Assembly: GCA_029264635.1 (NCBI GenBank) | Contig: JARIAA010000064.1 | Span: 1 to 23,667, forward strand | DNA: 23,667 nucleotides | Reading direction: 5' to 3' | Origin: Psychrobacter sp. | Lineage (GTDB): Bacteria; Pseudomonadota; Gammaproteobacteria; Pseudomonadales; Moraxellaceae | Shown here: in pieces, positions 7,605 through 16,236 of the stretch | Layout of the letters: every line of letters begins with the position of its first letter | How positions within the stretch are numbered: the stretch's first letter is position 1 | Notes under the pieces: model-generated | The model's database searches: none | What the model was told of the DNA's origin: nothing | The model's input: only the letters and a program-made list of their open reading frames with translations | Made by a program: the position numbers and the translations under genes

Positions 7605-8177
7605 ATGACTCTTTATATCTGGCGTCATCCTAAGCCTGTTGCTGCTGATGGTATCTGTATTGGACAAACTGATATAAGGGTAGATAGGCGTAAGTTGAAA
7701 CGGCTGGCCAATCACATCGAGCGCTTTACCCGTCTACATCAATTGCCCAAAGTCATTTGGGTCAGCCCCTTACAGCGCTCGTTAAAAGTCGGGCAAATAC
7801 TTGCTCAACGGGGCTTTGACTGTCGCGTGGCGCCTGAGCTTGCTGAGATTGATTTTGGCGAGTGGGATGGTCGCCCTTGGGAGCAAATTGCTAAGCAAGA
7901 GATTGATGAGTGGTGTAATAATTTTGCGCATTTTGCACCCAAGCAGGGAGAAAGTTTGCAGCAGTTGTTTGAGCGTGTTGAGGGTTGGTTAAATATAGTT
8001 TTAGCGAAGCGAGGAGATATGCCCATACTCGCTGTCGGTCATGCAGGCTGGATAAATGCGGCCAAGATGATGGATGCTGGACAAGATGTACCAAAGATAG
8101 CCGCTGCTTGGCCGTCCTCCGTTGCTTATAGGGAGCGTTGTTACCTTCCTTTAGCGGATTTTATTTGTAAATATTAA
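7605..8177 (+). CDS. cobC: Histidine phosphatase, probable alpha-ribazole phosphatase CobC
   Basis: This 190-residue protein is a branch 1 histidine phosphatase. Placed 90 bases after cobS, it most likely removes the phosphate from alpha-ribazole 5'-phosphate or from cobalamin 5'-phosphate. The catalytic set is complete: Arg7-His8, Arg57 in SPLQRS, Glu80 in EIDFGEWDG, and His145 in GHAGWI. The active-site motif reads RHP (WRHPKP) instead of the usual RHG, a variant I would expect to remain active because the His and Arg are kept. The ribosome site AAGGCGA lies about nine bases before the ATG. A perfect terminator hairpin follows the stop, closing the cob operon. The substrate is inferred from context, since histidine phosphatases are a broad family. 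Confidence 0.8.
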   Translation: MTLYIWRHPKPVAADGICIGQTDIRVDRRKLKRLANHIERFTRLHQLPKVIWVSPLQRSLKVGQILAQRGFDCRVAPELAEIDFGEWDGRPWEQIAKQEIDEWCNNFAHFAPKQGESLQQLFERVEGWLNIVLAKRGDMPILAVGHAGWINAAKMMDAGQDVPKIAAAWPSSVAYRERCYLPLADFICKY

Positions 8178-8197
8178 TTCACACTGATAAATGCTAG

Positions 8198-8225
8198 AAA
8201 GGCTGAGTCCATGCTCAGCCTTTTT
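8198..8225. terminator. Bidirectional terminator between cobC and the aminotransferase
   Basis: AAAGGCTGAG-TCCATG-CTCAGCCTTTTT is a perfect ten-base stem with a six-base loop and T-runs on both strands. It sits between two convergent genes and can end both transcripts. Confidence 0.9.
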
Positions 8226-8272
8226 GTCGAAATCTGTTATTTATAAAACTGCGTTAAAACGATGTTGAACAA

Positions 8273-9469
8273 TTAGTTTTTTAAAACCTCTACCATCGCA
8301 TTGGCGACATAGTCGACATTATCAACGTTTAGACCAGCGACGCACATGCGCGAGTTGGAGACCATGTATATGCCAAACTTACTTTGTAGCTGCTCAACTT
8401 GCTCAGGGGTCAATCCTGTAAAGCTAAACATACCATTTTGCGTGGTAAGATAATCAAAGCTGCGACCAGGGATTTTAGCTTCTAAGACAGATTTGAGCTT
8501 CATACGCATGGCTTTGATACGGTCACGCATGCCATAAACCTCTCCAATCCACTGCTCATGCAACGCCTCGTCGTTCATGACGATATCGACCACGCGTCCG
8601 CCATGTGATGGGGGGCTTGAGTAGATACGGCGTACCATTGAGTTCAGCTGACCAAAAACGCGCTCAGCCTCATCAGCTGTTGGGCAAACCACTGATAAGC
8701 CGCCAACACGCTCACCATATAGCGATAGGTTTTTGGAGAATGAGTTGCTCACAAACAATGACAAGCCCATAGCGACTGCTTTACGAATGGCATAAGCATC
8801 GTGGTCGATGTCCTCGCCAAAGCCTTGATACGCAATGTCCATAAAGGCAATCAGCTCACGCGCTTGAATGACGTTTAAGACTTGATCCCACTGCTCATTT
8901 GTCAAATCCACACCCGTTGGGTTGTGACAGCAAGGATGAAGTAAAATAATATCGTCTTTATTCAAGCTCTCAAAGAACGCGATCATCTCGTCGAATTTAA
9001 TGCCACCAGTCGCCGTATCGTAGTACGGATATTTGCCAACTTCGACGTCAGAGCCTTCAAAAATAGCAATGTGATTGCCCCATGTCGGGTCGCTCACGTA
9101 GCACTTAGCGTGTGGGAACCACTCGCGAATAAATTCTGCACCTACTTTTAAAGCGCCAGAGCCGCCGATAGTGGCGATGGTCGCGACAAGACCGTCTTTT
9201 AAGACTTGAGCCTCTTTACCAAATAACAGTTCCTGACAGGCTTTACGATGGCCTGCTAGCCCTGCCATTGGCAGATAGGGACGCGCAGAGATGGGGTCTG
9301 CAATACGCTGCTCAGCAGTTTTGACACATTCAAGCACAGGCATTTTGCCGTCTTCGTCATAGTACACACCCACGCCCAAATTCACTTTGTCGGGATTACT
9401 ATCTTCTGCAAACTTGTCCATCAGCCCTAAGATTGGATCACCTGCATAGTAGTCGATACGTTCAAACAT
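8273..9469 (-). CDS. tyrB: Aromatic/aspartate aminotransferase (TyrB/AspC family)
   Basis: This 398-residue PLP enzyme belongs to class I aminotransferases, subgroup I alpha. It moves amino groups between aromatic amino acids or aspartate and 2-oxoglutarate. The PLP lysine is Lys246 in SFSKNLSLYGERVG. HPCCHNPTG carries the cofactor Asn, and SNSRMCVAG the Arg that binds the substrate carboxylate. Length matches the family. It lies beside lysR and the hpd-phh genes, so conversion of tyrosine to 4-hydroxyphenylpyruvate is its probable job; strict aspartate specificity cannot be excluded. Its start ATG at 9469 is preceded by AAGG a few bases upstream. It shares its strand with the LysR gene (120-base gap), so the two could be co-transcribed. 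Confidence 0.9.
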   Translation of the reverse strand: MFERIDYYAGDPILGLMDKFAEDSNPDKVNLGVGVYYDEDGKMPVLECVKTAEQRIADPISARPYLPMAGLAGHRKACQELLFGKEAQVLKDGLVATIATIGGSGALKVGAEFIREWFPHAKCYVSDPTWGNHIAIFEGSDVEVGKYPYYDTATGGIKFDEMIAFFESLNKDDIILLHPCCHNPTGVDLTNEQWDQVLNVIQARELIAFMDIAYQGFGEDIDHDAYAIRKAVAMGLSLFVSNSFSKNLSLYGERVGGLSVVCPTADEAERVFGQLNSMVRRIYSSPPSHGGRVVDIVMNDEALHEQWIGEVYGMRDRIKAMRMKLKSVLEAKIPGRSFDYLTTQNGMFSFTGLTPEQVEQLQSKFGIYMVSNSRMCVAGLNVDNVDYVANAMVEVLKN

Positions 9470-9552
9470 TTTTTTTCCTTACAAGAATAGAAACAAAGCC
9501 GCAAAAAGCATAAACCAGATTGGCGATTAACTCAACGATAGATTTAATCATT

Positions 9553-9589
9553 TAAAAAATAGCGCTTAACAATGGCTAAAAAATAGCGC
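9553..9589. repeat. Two 13-bp direct repeats next to the lysR stop
   Basis: TAAAAAATAGCGC occurs exactly at 9553-9565 and 9577-9589, 24 bases apart. The second copy abuts the lysR stop codon. The role is unknown; the repeats lie in the gap upstream of the aminotransferase gene and might mark a regulator site or a slippage product. Confidence 0.5.
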
Positions 9590-10528
9590 CTAGCGACTTT
9601 TGTTACTCTGCAAATCGTTGAAGTGCGTGGCAAAATAAGTCTGCAAAAACTGTTTAAAAGCGATACTGGCAGGCGACAGCGCTCGTGAGGAACGTCGATA
9701 AATAAAGAACCTGCGCGTTTTAACAGGTTGTGCCAGTGGGCGCATCTGTAAGCCATTAGCACTCACCCAGTCGATGACTTCTGGCATATAGGGCAAGCAT
9801 AAGGTGATACCAAAGCCTTGACGGGTCATCTCAAGCGCTGTCGACATAAAGTTTACTTTATAGCGCGCCTGCTGAATATGAGCGGCGACGGCCTCATCGA
9901 GCTCAGCGGTGACTTGCTCAAGAAAAGGCCCTTGCAACGTAATGAGCGGGGTATCAAGCAGATCTTGCCATGTCATCACGCTTTTTTGCGCCAGCATATG
10001 ACTATCAGGCATCACCACACAAAACGGCAGCTGATATAGCAAGTCAGCGCTAATATCATCCTCGCTTTCCATAAAACCAAGCTCCGTACCGACGCCCAAA
10101 TCTACTTCGATATCTTGAATATGCTCAAGGACGTTTTCTGCCGAACAATCTAATAAAGACACGCTGATATCAGGATAGTCTTTGGCAAACTGTGCGATGA
10201 CCGCGGGCATAGAGGAGGCGGCGAACTGCGATACCGCTAGACGCACTTGACCTTGCGCCAAGCTGGTCAGACTGCTGGCTTCATTTTCAAACAGCTGCAT
10301 CTCATTTAGTATGCGCCGAGCTTGTGGTAATAAGTGCCGTCCCACCACCGATAAAGACAGCTGGCGGGTGGTACGGTCGAATAAAAGAATCCCAAGGTTT
10401 GACTCAAGCTCTTTGATCAATCCACTGACCGCAGATTGGGTTAGATGCATCTGGTCGCTGGCACGCGTAAAGCTACCACTGTCAGCAACGGTGATAAAAG
10501 CGGTTAATTGGCGAATACTAATATTCAT
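9590..10528 (-). CDS. LysR-family transcriptional regulator
   Basis: This 312-residue regulator starts at ATG 10528, with AGGT six bases upstream. The open frame continues eleven codons further, but MNISIRQLTAFITVADSGSF is the normal beginning of the family. The winged helix-turn-helix covers residues about 3-60 (SFTRASDQMHLTQSAVSGLIKELE), and the periplasmic-binding-like effector domain about 90-300. It is divergent from hpd across a 146-base region, the classic arrangement for a LysR protein controlling its neighbour, so control of tyrosine or phenylalanine catabolism is likely. The effector could be a pathway intermediate such as 4-hydroxyphenylpyruvate or homogentisate; that is inference. 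I could not fix an unambiguous T-N11-A site in the intergenic region. Confidence 0.9.
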   Translation of the reverse strand: MNISIRQLTAFITVADSGSFTRASDQMHLTQSAVSGLIKELESNLGILLFDRTTRQLSLSVVGRHLLPQARRILNEMQLFENEASSLTSLAQGQVRLAVSQFAASSMPAVIAQFAKDYPDISVSLLDCSAENVLEHIQDIEVDLGVGTELGFMESEDDISADLLYQLPFCVVMPDSHMLAQKSVMTWQDLLDTPLITLQGPFLEQVTAELDEAVAAHIQQARYKVNFMSTALEMTRQGFGITLCLPYMPEVIDWVSANGLQMRPLAQPVKTRRFFIYRRSSRALSPASIAFKQFLQTYFATHFNDLQSNKSR

Positions 10529-10674
10529 AAGTAAACCTGATAAATAAATCATAAAAAACAATTAGTCTTATAAATCAAGCTGCTCTAAGATAAACCTATT
10601 ATCAAGAAGAGTTATAAGTACATACCACTTCTTACCCTATTTTACACCACCAATTGAAATTAAGGATGATAACA

Positions 10675-11766
10675 ATGGCAGATTTATTCGAAAACCCAAT
10701 GGGACTCCAAGGGTTTGATTTTGTTGAATTCGCCTCACCGCAACCTGAAGCGGTAGAAGCACTTTTTGAGCAGCTTGGTTTTGCTCATATTGCCAATCAC
10801 CGCTCCAAAGACGTCGCTTTATACCGTCAAGGGGACATTAACCTCATCTTAAACCGTGAACCTAGAAGCCAAGCCAGCTACTTTGTTGAAGAGCACGGTG
10901 CAGGCGCTTGTAGCATGGGCTTTCGGGTCAAGGACTCCAAAAAGGCGTACGAGCTTGCGATCGAAAATGGTGCTCAGCCAGTCGATGTACCGACAGGGGT
11001 GATGGAGCTTAGATTGCCTGCCATCAAAGGCATCGGCGGCTCACTGATTTATCTGATTGACCGTTTTAAAGACGGCGAATCTATCTATGATGTCGATTTT
11101 GAATTCTTCCCAGATATCGATAGACATCCTGTTGGGCATGGCTTTAAAGTCATCGACCATCTTACTCATAACGTCTACCGTGGCCGCATGGCATATTGGG
11201 CAAATTTTTACTAGCGCATTTTCAACTTCCGTGAAATCCGCTATTTTGATATCAAAGGCGAATACACAGGGCTGACCAGTAAAGCCATGACGGCACCTGA
11301 TGGCAAAATTCGTATCCCACTAAATGAAGAATCTAAGCAGGGCGGTGGACAAATCGAAGAGTATCTCATGAGCTTCAATGGTGAGGGCATTCAACATATT
11401 GCCCTAGCTAGTGATGACTTATTTGCCAGTATCGATAAGCTTAAAGAGGCGGGTATACCGCTTATGACCGCGCCAACGGCTGCCTACTATGACATGCTAA
11501 GCGAGCGCTTACCAAATCATGGCGAAAATGTCTCTGATTTGCAAACCCGTGGCATTTTGTTAGATGGCACCACCGAAGGCGGCACACCGCGTCTGCTCTT
11601 GCAGATTTTCTCTGAAACCATCCTAGGTAGCCCCGTGTTCTTTGAATTTATTCAACGTAAAGGCGATTACGATGAAGGCTTTGGAGAAGGCAACTTTAAG
11701 GCGCTATTTGAATCGATAGAGCGCGATCAAGTTCGCCGCGGCGCTATTGGTCAAGCCGAAACATAG
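10675..11766 (+). pseudogene. hpd: 4-hydroxyphenylpyruvate dioxygenase with an in-frame TAG at codon 180
   Basis: The full frame is 363 codons, close to the usual 357 for bacterial HPPD, which turns 4-hydroxyphenylpyruvate into homogentisate with O2 and Fe(II). Start ATG 10675 follows AGGA at eight bases and yields MADLFENPMGLQGFDFVEF, the canonical N-terminus. The frame is broken only by TAG at 11212-11214, in WANFY-stop-RIFNFREIRYFDI; relatives have Glu there (WANFYEKLFNFRE), so one G to T change from GAG explains it. All three iron ligands are otherwise kept: His162 before the stop, His241 (GIQHIA) and Glu324 (FFEFIQ) after it. The truncated 179-residue product would keep one ligand and be inactive. 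An internal ATG at 11287 reopens the second half, but without a clear ribosome site. The absence of any other decay suggests a recent mutation, a sequence error or amber suppression. Confidence 0.93.
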
Positions 11767-11850
11767 TAGCCAGTATTATAAATACGGTAGGACAAAAGGA
11801 GTTTGTGCTGCCGTCATTAAATAACCTACTTTAGACAATTGGCTTTTACT

Positions 11851-11884
11851 AAAGTAAGGGTTTAAAGAAAGTAGGGGTTTAAAG
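11851..11884 (+). repeat. Tandem 17-bp duplication upstream of phhA
   Basis: AAAGTAAGGGTTTAAAG (11851-11867) is followed directly by AAAGTAGGGGTTTAAAG (11868-11884), 16 of 17 identical. It lies 28 bases before the phhA start, in the leader. It looks like a recent slippage duplication; a regulator binding to repeated half sites is possible. Confidence 0.7.
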
Positions 11885-11912
11885 ATAGCAGCATTATAAA
11901 AGGAATAACGGC

Positions 11913-12710
11913 ATGGAACGCCAACATAAACCACCTTATCTCTCGCATCAACCTGATGCCAATGGTCATATTCACTACAGTGATGATGAGCATGCGATGT
12001 GGCAAACGCTGCTTGCGCGTCAAGCCAAGCAGATACCCAATCGCGCCTGCTCAGATTATCTAGATGGGCTTAAAAAACTTAATTTACCGTCAAATCGTAT
12101 TCCGCAATTACACGATATCGATGAGGTGCTACAAGCGACCACAGGTTGGCAAACGGCTGCCGTACCAGCTTTAATTAGCTTTGTCAAATTTTTTAAGCTG
12201 TTAGCCCATAAATCCTTCCCTGTGGCGACCTTTATCCGCCGACTTGATGACATGGACTACATCGAAGAGCCCGATATCTTTCATGAAATCGTCGGACACT
12301 GTCCTCTACTGACCCATCCAGCTTTTGCGACCTTTAATGAGACCTACGGCAAGCTTGGGCTTGATGCCAGTAAAGAAGAAAGGCTATTTTTGGCACGGCT
12401 TTATTGGTTCACCATTGAATTTGGTTTGGTCGGACAAACGCAGCGGACGCGCCGAATTTATGGCGGCGGTATCTTAAGCTCACCTTCTGAGACCGTCTAC
12501 GCGTTGAGCGACAAGCCTGAATATCGCGCTTTTGATTTGCTCGATGTGCTACGTACCCCTTATCGTATTGATCATATTCAGCCTATTTATTATGTTATTG
12601 ATGAGGTAGATACGCTGTTTGATATCGTGAATAGCGACATTATGAAGGTAGTCAAACAGGCGATGTCACTTGGCATGTTTGAGCCAACATATCGAGTCGA
12701 AACCAATTAA
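11913..12710 (+). CDS. phhA: Phenylalanine 4-monooxygenase PhhA
   Basis: This 265-residue protein is the normal size of bacterial, single-domain phenylalanine hydroxylases. It converts L-Phe to L-Tyr using O2, Fe(II) and a tetrahydropterin. The 2-His-1-carboxylate iron triad is visible as His124 and His129 in DIFHEIVGHCPLL and Glu169 in YWFTIEFGL. RIYGGGILSS also matches the family. The start is set by AAGGAATAACGGC just upstream. It follows hpd by 146 bases and precedes phhB by 152, the usual partner that recycles the pterin cofactor. The product Tyr would feed the aminotransferase at 8273-9469 and then hpd, which is broken here. The gene itself is intact and conserved throughout. Confidence 0.96.
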   Translation: MERQHKPPYLSHQPDANGHIHYSDDEHAMWQTLLARQAKQIPNRACSDYLDGLKKLNLPSNRIPQLHDIDEVLQATTGWQTAAVPALISFVKFFKLLAHKSFPVATFIRRLDDMDYIEEPDIFHEIVGHCPLLTHPAFATFNETYGKLGLDASKEERLFLARLYWFTIEFGLVGQTQRTRRIYGGGILSSPSETVYALSDKPEYRAFDLLDVLRTPYRIDHIQPIYYVIDEVDTLFDIVNSDIMKVVKQAMSLGMFEPTYRVETN

Positions 12711-12862
12711 CTGGTTCATCAGATGACTATTTAATAACTGACTACTTAACTACCTAACCAAAAGCAATGCCATAGGATCTGTTTACATAGCTAATAAATA
12801 ATAGCGTCAATAGGGACATGTGTTTAATAAGCACTTAATAGTTAGCATAAAAGGAATTTATC

Positions 12863-13216
12863 ATGACTGAGCATTTACAAACCTTATCTCAATCCAGCTG
12901 TGAAGCTTGCCGTATTGGCGCGCCAAAAGTCGATGAGGCAAAGGCACGCGAGCTGTTACAACAACTGCCTAACTGGGCACTTATCAAGGTCGATGGTATC
13001 GATCAGTTACAGCGTCAATACAAATTTAAAAACTTTGTGACGGCGATGGCGTTTGCCAATGGGCTTGCCGATATCGCAGAAGCAGAAGGCCATCATCCTG
13101 GCATATTGGTAGAATGGGGCAAGGCAACAGTGACATGGTGGTCACACAGTATCAAAGGATTGCATCGCAATGATTTTATCATGGCTGCAAAAACGGACAG
13201 CCTATTTGATAATTAA
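12863..13216 (+). CDS. phhB: Pterin-4a-carbinolamine dehydratase PhhB
   Basis: This 117-residue enzyme dehydrates the 4a-hydroxy-tetrahydropterin made by PhhA, so that quinonoid dihydropterin can be reduced again. The active-site pattern EGHHP (His77, His78), WWSHSIKGLHRND (His95, His101) and the Trp residues of the family are all present. The N-terminal segment with three Cys (SSCEAC region) is seen in many proteobacterial PhhB proteins. The ATG follows AAAAGGAATTTATC. The stop overlaps the longest possible frame of the next gene as TAATG, but the true start of that gene is probably about 75 bases later. Confidence 0.95.
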   Translation: MTEHLQTLSQSSCEACRIGAPKVDEAKARELLQQLPNWALIKVDGIDQLQRQYKFKNFVTAMAFANGLADIAEAEGHHPGILVEWGKATVTWWSHSIKGLHRNDFIMAAKTDSLFDN

Positions 13217-13290
13217 TGAGCAACTCATTACACTTGCTCCACTCAAAGCCAACCCTCAGCCAAATTTCACTGGTCATTCAAGGATGTATG

Positions 13291-14706
13291 ATGCCTCCAA
13301 AAATATTAACCCAAATTTCACCTCAGCTGGCGTTTATGATTGCCGCCATTGTTATCGCCATTATGGGTGTTACCATGATTGGCTTTGGCTGGGTGCCTCA
13401 TCTCTCACTCATACTTGTCATCTGTGTGTTGCTGGCGATTGGTCTGATTAAAGGTCTGAGCTTTGATGATATGAAAGCGCAAATGGCATCTGGAGTCATG
13501 CGCGGCATCGGTGCCATATATCTGTTTTTCTTTATTGGCTTAATGGTCGCCGCTTTGATGATGTCTGGCGCCATACCGACACTTATGTATTTTGGTTTTG
13601 AGCTGATATCGCCAGAGTTTTATTATATTTCAGCCTTTGTGCTGACATCTATTATTGGCATTGCTTTGGGCAGTAGTTTGACGACTGCCGCAACGCTAGG
13701 TGTGGCGTTTATTGGTATGAGTAATGCCTTTGATGCCAATATTGCTATCGCTGCTGGCGCTGTCGTATCAGGTGCGTTTTTTGGCGATAAGATGTCACCT
13801 TTATCTGATACTTGTACTATTGCTTCATCGGTTGTGGGTATTGATTTGTTTGAGCATATTCGCAATATGATGTATACGACGGTGCCGGCGTGGATATTGA
13901 CCGTCGTATTACTTTGGTTTTTCTCTGGGCAGACAGTCAGTGGCGACTTAAGTCAAGTTACTATGTTACAAGGACAATTGATTGACAGCGGCTTGGTACA
14001 CGGTTATGCGGTATTACCGTTTTTAGTACTAATAGGCTTGGCAGTGTTTCGGGTTAACGCTATTTACACGATTATTTGTACTATTATCGCCGCATTGGTG
14101 GTCACTTATTTACATAGTTCACCAAGTTTTGAGCAATTGGGTGGTTATCTCTTTGCAGGCTACGCGCCTGCTGCATCATTAGAGCTTGGTGAGGTTGGGG
14201 GTATGCTGTCGCGCGGCGGCGTGCAAAGTATGTTCTTTACCCAAGCGATTGTGATTTTGGCGCTCAGTCTTGGCGGGCTGCTCACGGCACTGGGTATCTT
14301 GCCAGCATTGCTATCAGGCATCAAAGACAGTTTGACGACTGCTGGTCGCGCCATATTTGCCGCAGCGATGTCAGCTTTGAGTATTAACGTACTGATTGGT
14401 GAGCAGTATTTAAGTATTCTGTTGTCAGGCACTGCATTTCGACCAACGTTTGAGCACTTAAATTTGCATCCCAAAAACTTGTCTCGTACCATCGAAGACG
14501 CAGGTACGGTCATTAATCCACTGGTGCCTTGGAGTGTGTGCGGTGTGTTTATCAGTCAAGCTTTAGGGGTACCCGTACTCGACTATCTCCCTTACGCATT
14601 CTTCTGTTATCTATCGCTACTGCTGACCATATTATTCGGTTTTACAGGCATCACAATTAGTAAAAAGGATGATAGTGAACCAGTAGTTAATCCATCTATC
14701 GTTTAA
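13291..14706 (+). CDS. NhaC-family sodium/proton antiporter-like transporter
   Basis: From ATG 13291 the protein has 471 residues with about 11-12 hydrophobic segments. The frame is open from 13216, which overlaps phhB, but no ribosome site precedes that codon. AAGGA stands six bases before 13291 (three before the adjacent ATG at 13288), and the first membrane segment starts soon after. The motif GDKMSPLSDTCTIASSVVGIDLFEHI is typical of NhaC family members. Family members exchange Na+ and H+, or H+/Na+ and organic solutes. Placement directly after phhA-phhB points to uptake or export linked to aromatic amino acids; from memory, NhaC-type proteins near tyrosine catabolic genes have been predicted to be tyrosine transporters by comparative genomics. 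The substrate is inference. Confidence 0.85.
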   Translation: MPPKILTQISPQLAFMIAAIVIAIMGVTMIGFGWVPHLSLILVICVLLAIGLIKGLSFDDMKAQMASGVMRGIGAIYLFFFIGLMVAALMMSGAIPTLMYFGFELISPEFYYISAFVLTSIIGIALGSSLTTAATLGVAFIGMSNAFDANIAIAAGAVVSGAFFGDKMSPLSDTCTIASSVVGIDLFEHIRNMMYTTVPAWILTVVLLWFFSGQTVSGDLSQVTMLQGQLIDSGLVHGYAVLPFLVLIGLAVFRVNAIYTIICTIIAALVVTYLHSSPSFEQLGGYLFAGYAPAASLELGEVGGMLSRGGVQSMFFTQAIVILALSLGGLLTALGILPALLSGIKDSLTTAGRAIFAAAMSALSINVLIGEQYLSILLSGTAFRPTFEHLNLHPKNLSRTIEDAGTVINPLVPWSVCGVFISQALGVPVLDYLPYAFFCYLSLLLTILFGFTGITISKKDDSEPVVNPSIV

Positions 14707-14750
14707 ATATTAACCTAGTCATTTTATCTCGTACCAATGACAGCGTTAGT

Positions 14751-14785
14751 AAAGCCGTCCCGATTTATCGATGACGGCTTTTTTG
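14751..14785 (+). terminator. Rho-independent terminator after the NhaC-like gene
   Basis: AAAGCCGTC (14751-14759) pairs with GACGGCTTT, followed by a T-run. The loop is about 13 bases. It separates the hpd-phh-nhaC block from the fumarylacetoacetase operon. Confidence 0.85.
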
Positions 14786-14835
14786 ATTGTAGACTATCTA
14801 GTAATAATGGTATTTATTGCTATAGAATCACTTGC

Positions 14836-14868
14836 AATGTAAATTAATATAAATTACATTATATGTAA
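14836..14868 (+). promoter_or_regulatory. Cluster of inverted repeats upstream of fumarylacetoacetase; possible operator
   Basis: AATGTAA (14836-14842) pairs with TTACATT (14854-14860). TTACAT (14854-14859) also pairs with ATGTAA (14863-14868) around a three-base spacer, giving the 15-base palindrome TTACATTATATGTAA. Two overlapping dyads sharing one arm, about 75 bases before the start codon, suggest binding of a dimeric regulator. Which regulator is unknown. Confidence 0.4.
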
Positions 14869-14943
14869 GCTATTAACCTATACGTAATTTAAACGGGTTC
14901 TAAAATAAGTTCATCAAACAAATTGACCAGCAAGGAGCTACCT

Positions 14944-16236
14944 ATGTCAACGATTGACACAAACCTCTCTTCATTTATCGATATGGCAAGTGATTCTGAT
15001 TTTTCTATCCATAACTTGCCGTATGGCATCTTTAGCGACACAGCTGATGGCAAGCGCCGCGCTGGTGTTGCTATTGGTGAGCATGTTTTAGACTTAGCGT
15101 TACTCGAAACCGAAGGCTTGCTGACATTAAAAGGTGGTCGCTATTTTGACCAGCCAACATTAAATGCTTTTATTGATTCTGGTCGAGACAATTGGACGCT
15201 TGCACGTAGTACGATTCAAACTCTACTATCTGCTGATAGTGACACTTTACGTGATGATCAACACTTGCAGAAAAAAGCTTTATTCAAGCAAGCTGATGTC
15301 ACGATGCACCTGCCTGTCCATATTCCTGGCTATACGGATTTTTATTCGTCTAAAGAACATGCCACCAATGTTGGCACCATATTTCGCGATCCCAACAACG
15401 CCCTACTGCCCAATTGGACAGAGTTGCCAGTCGGCTACAATGGCCGTGCCAGTACGGTGTTTGTCACCGGTTCTACAGACATCATTCGCCCATCAGGTCA
15501 GCTCAAGCCCAATCCAGACGATCGCCCTATTTTTGCACCTTGTAAACGCCTTGATTTTGAGCTTGAAACGGCCTTTATCGTGGGTAAACCTAACAAAATA
15601 GGGGAGCCTATTCCCATTGGAAAAGCATGGGATCATATTTTTGGCATGGTGCTATTTAACGATTGGTCAGCGCGTGATATTCAAAAATGGGAATATGTGC
15701 CTTTAGGCCCGTTTAATGCTAAAACGTTTGCCTCTGAGATTTCTCCATGGATTGTTACTATGGATGCGCTAGAACCCTTTAAGACTGAGCTTCCTACGCA
15801 AGATCCAGAGCCGCTGCCTTACTTACGTGAGAAAAAGACTGATAGCAGCTTTGATATTTATTTGTCTGTATCGATCCTACCAGAGGGTGCGGATACTGCT
15901 ACGCTGCTCTCTGAAACTAATTTTAAATATATGTATTGGTCTATGGGTCAGCAATTAACGCATCATACCATCTCAGGTTGTGAGGTTGAAGTTGGTGATT
16001 TGATGGGGTCGGGTACTATTTCAGGACCAACACCTGGCTCTTATGGTTCGATGCTTGAGATCGCTTGGAATGCGACTAAGCCTGTTGAGCTAAAAGGCGG
16101 TGGTACACGCACCTTTATTGATGATGGTGATACGGTCATTATGAAAGGCTATAGCGAAAAAGACGGCATTCGTGTCGGTTTTGGTGAAGTGCGCGGTAAG
16201 GTTCTGCCAGCTTTAGACTTTGATTTCGATGCATAA
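14944..16236 (+). CDS. fahA: Fumarylacetoacetase
   Basis: This 430-residue enzyme cleaves 4-fumarylacetoacetate to fumarate and acetoacetate, the last step of homogentisate breakdown. The start ATG 14944 has a strong AAGGAG upstream; an in-frame TTG at 14923 is less likely. The N-terminal SH3-like domain spans about 20-120 and the catalytic domain 125-425. GYTDFYSSKEHATNVG contains Asp132 (metal) and His139 (catalytic base), matching Asp126 and His133 of the mouse enzyme. FELETAF supplies Glu206 and Glu208, and NDWSARDIQKWE the metal Asp240. The normal partners, homogentisate dioxygenase and maleylacetoacetate isomerase, are not beside it; instead a VOC-fold gene and a TRAP transporter follow on the same strand. 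It is intact. Confidence 0.95.
   Translation: MSTIDTNLSSFIDMASDSDFSIHNLPYGIFSDTADGKRRAGVAIGEHVLDLALLETEGLLTLKGGRYFDQPTLNAFIDSGRDNWTLARSTIQTLLSADSDTLRDDQHLQKKALFKQADVTMHLPVHIPGYTDFYSSKEHATNVGTIFRDPNNALLPNWTELPVGYNGRASTVFVTGSTDIIRPSGQLKPNPDDRPIFAPCKRLDFELETAFIVGKPNKIGEPIPIGKAWDHIFGMVLFNDWSARDIQKWEYVPLGPFNAKTFASEISPWIVTMDALEPFKTELPTQDPEPLPYLREKKTDSSFDIYLSVSILPEGADTATLLSETNFKYMYWSMGQQLTHHTISGCEVEVGDLMGSGTISGPTPGSYGSMLEIAWNATKPVELKGGGTRTFIDDGDTVIMKGYSEKDGIRVGFGEVRGKVLPALDFDFDA

Noticed and set aside
13216..13290. NhaC-like gene starting at the ATG overlapping the phhB stop
   Set aside because: No Shine-Dalgarno precedes it, while AAGGA stands directly before the ATG pair at 13288/13291.
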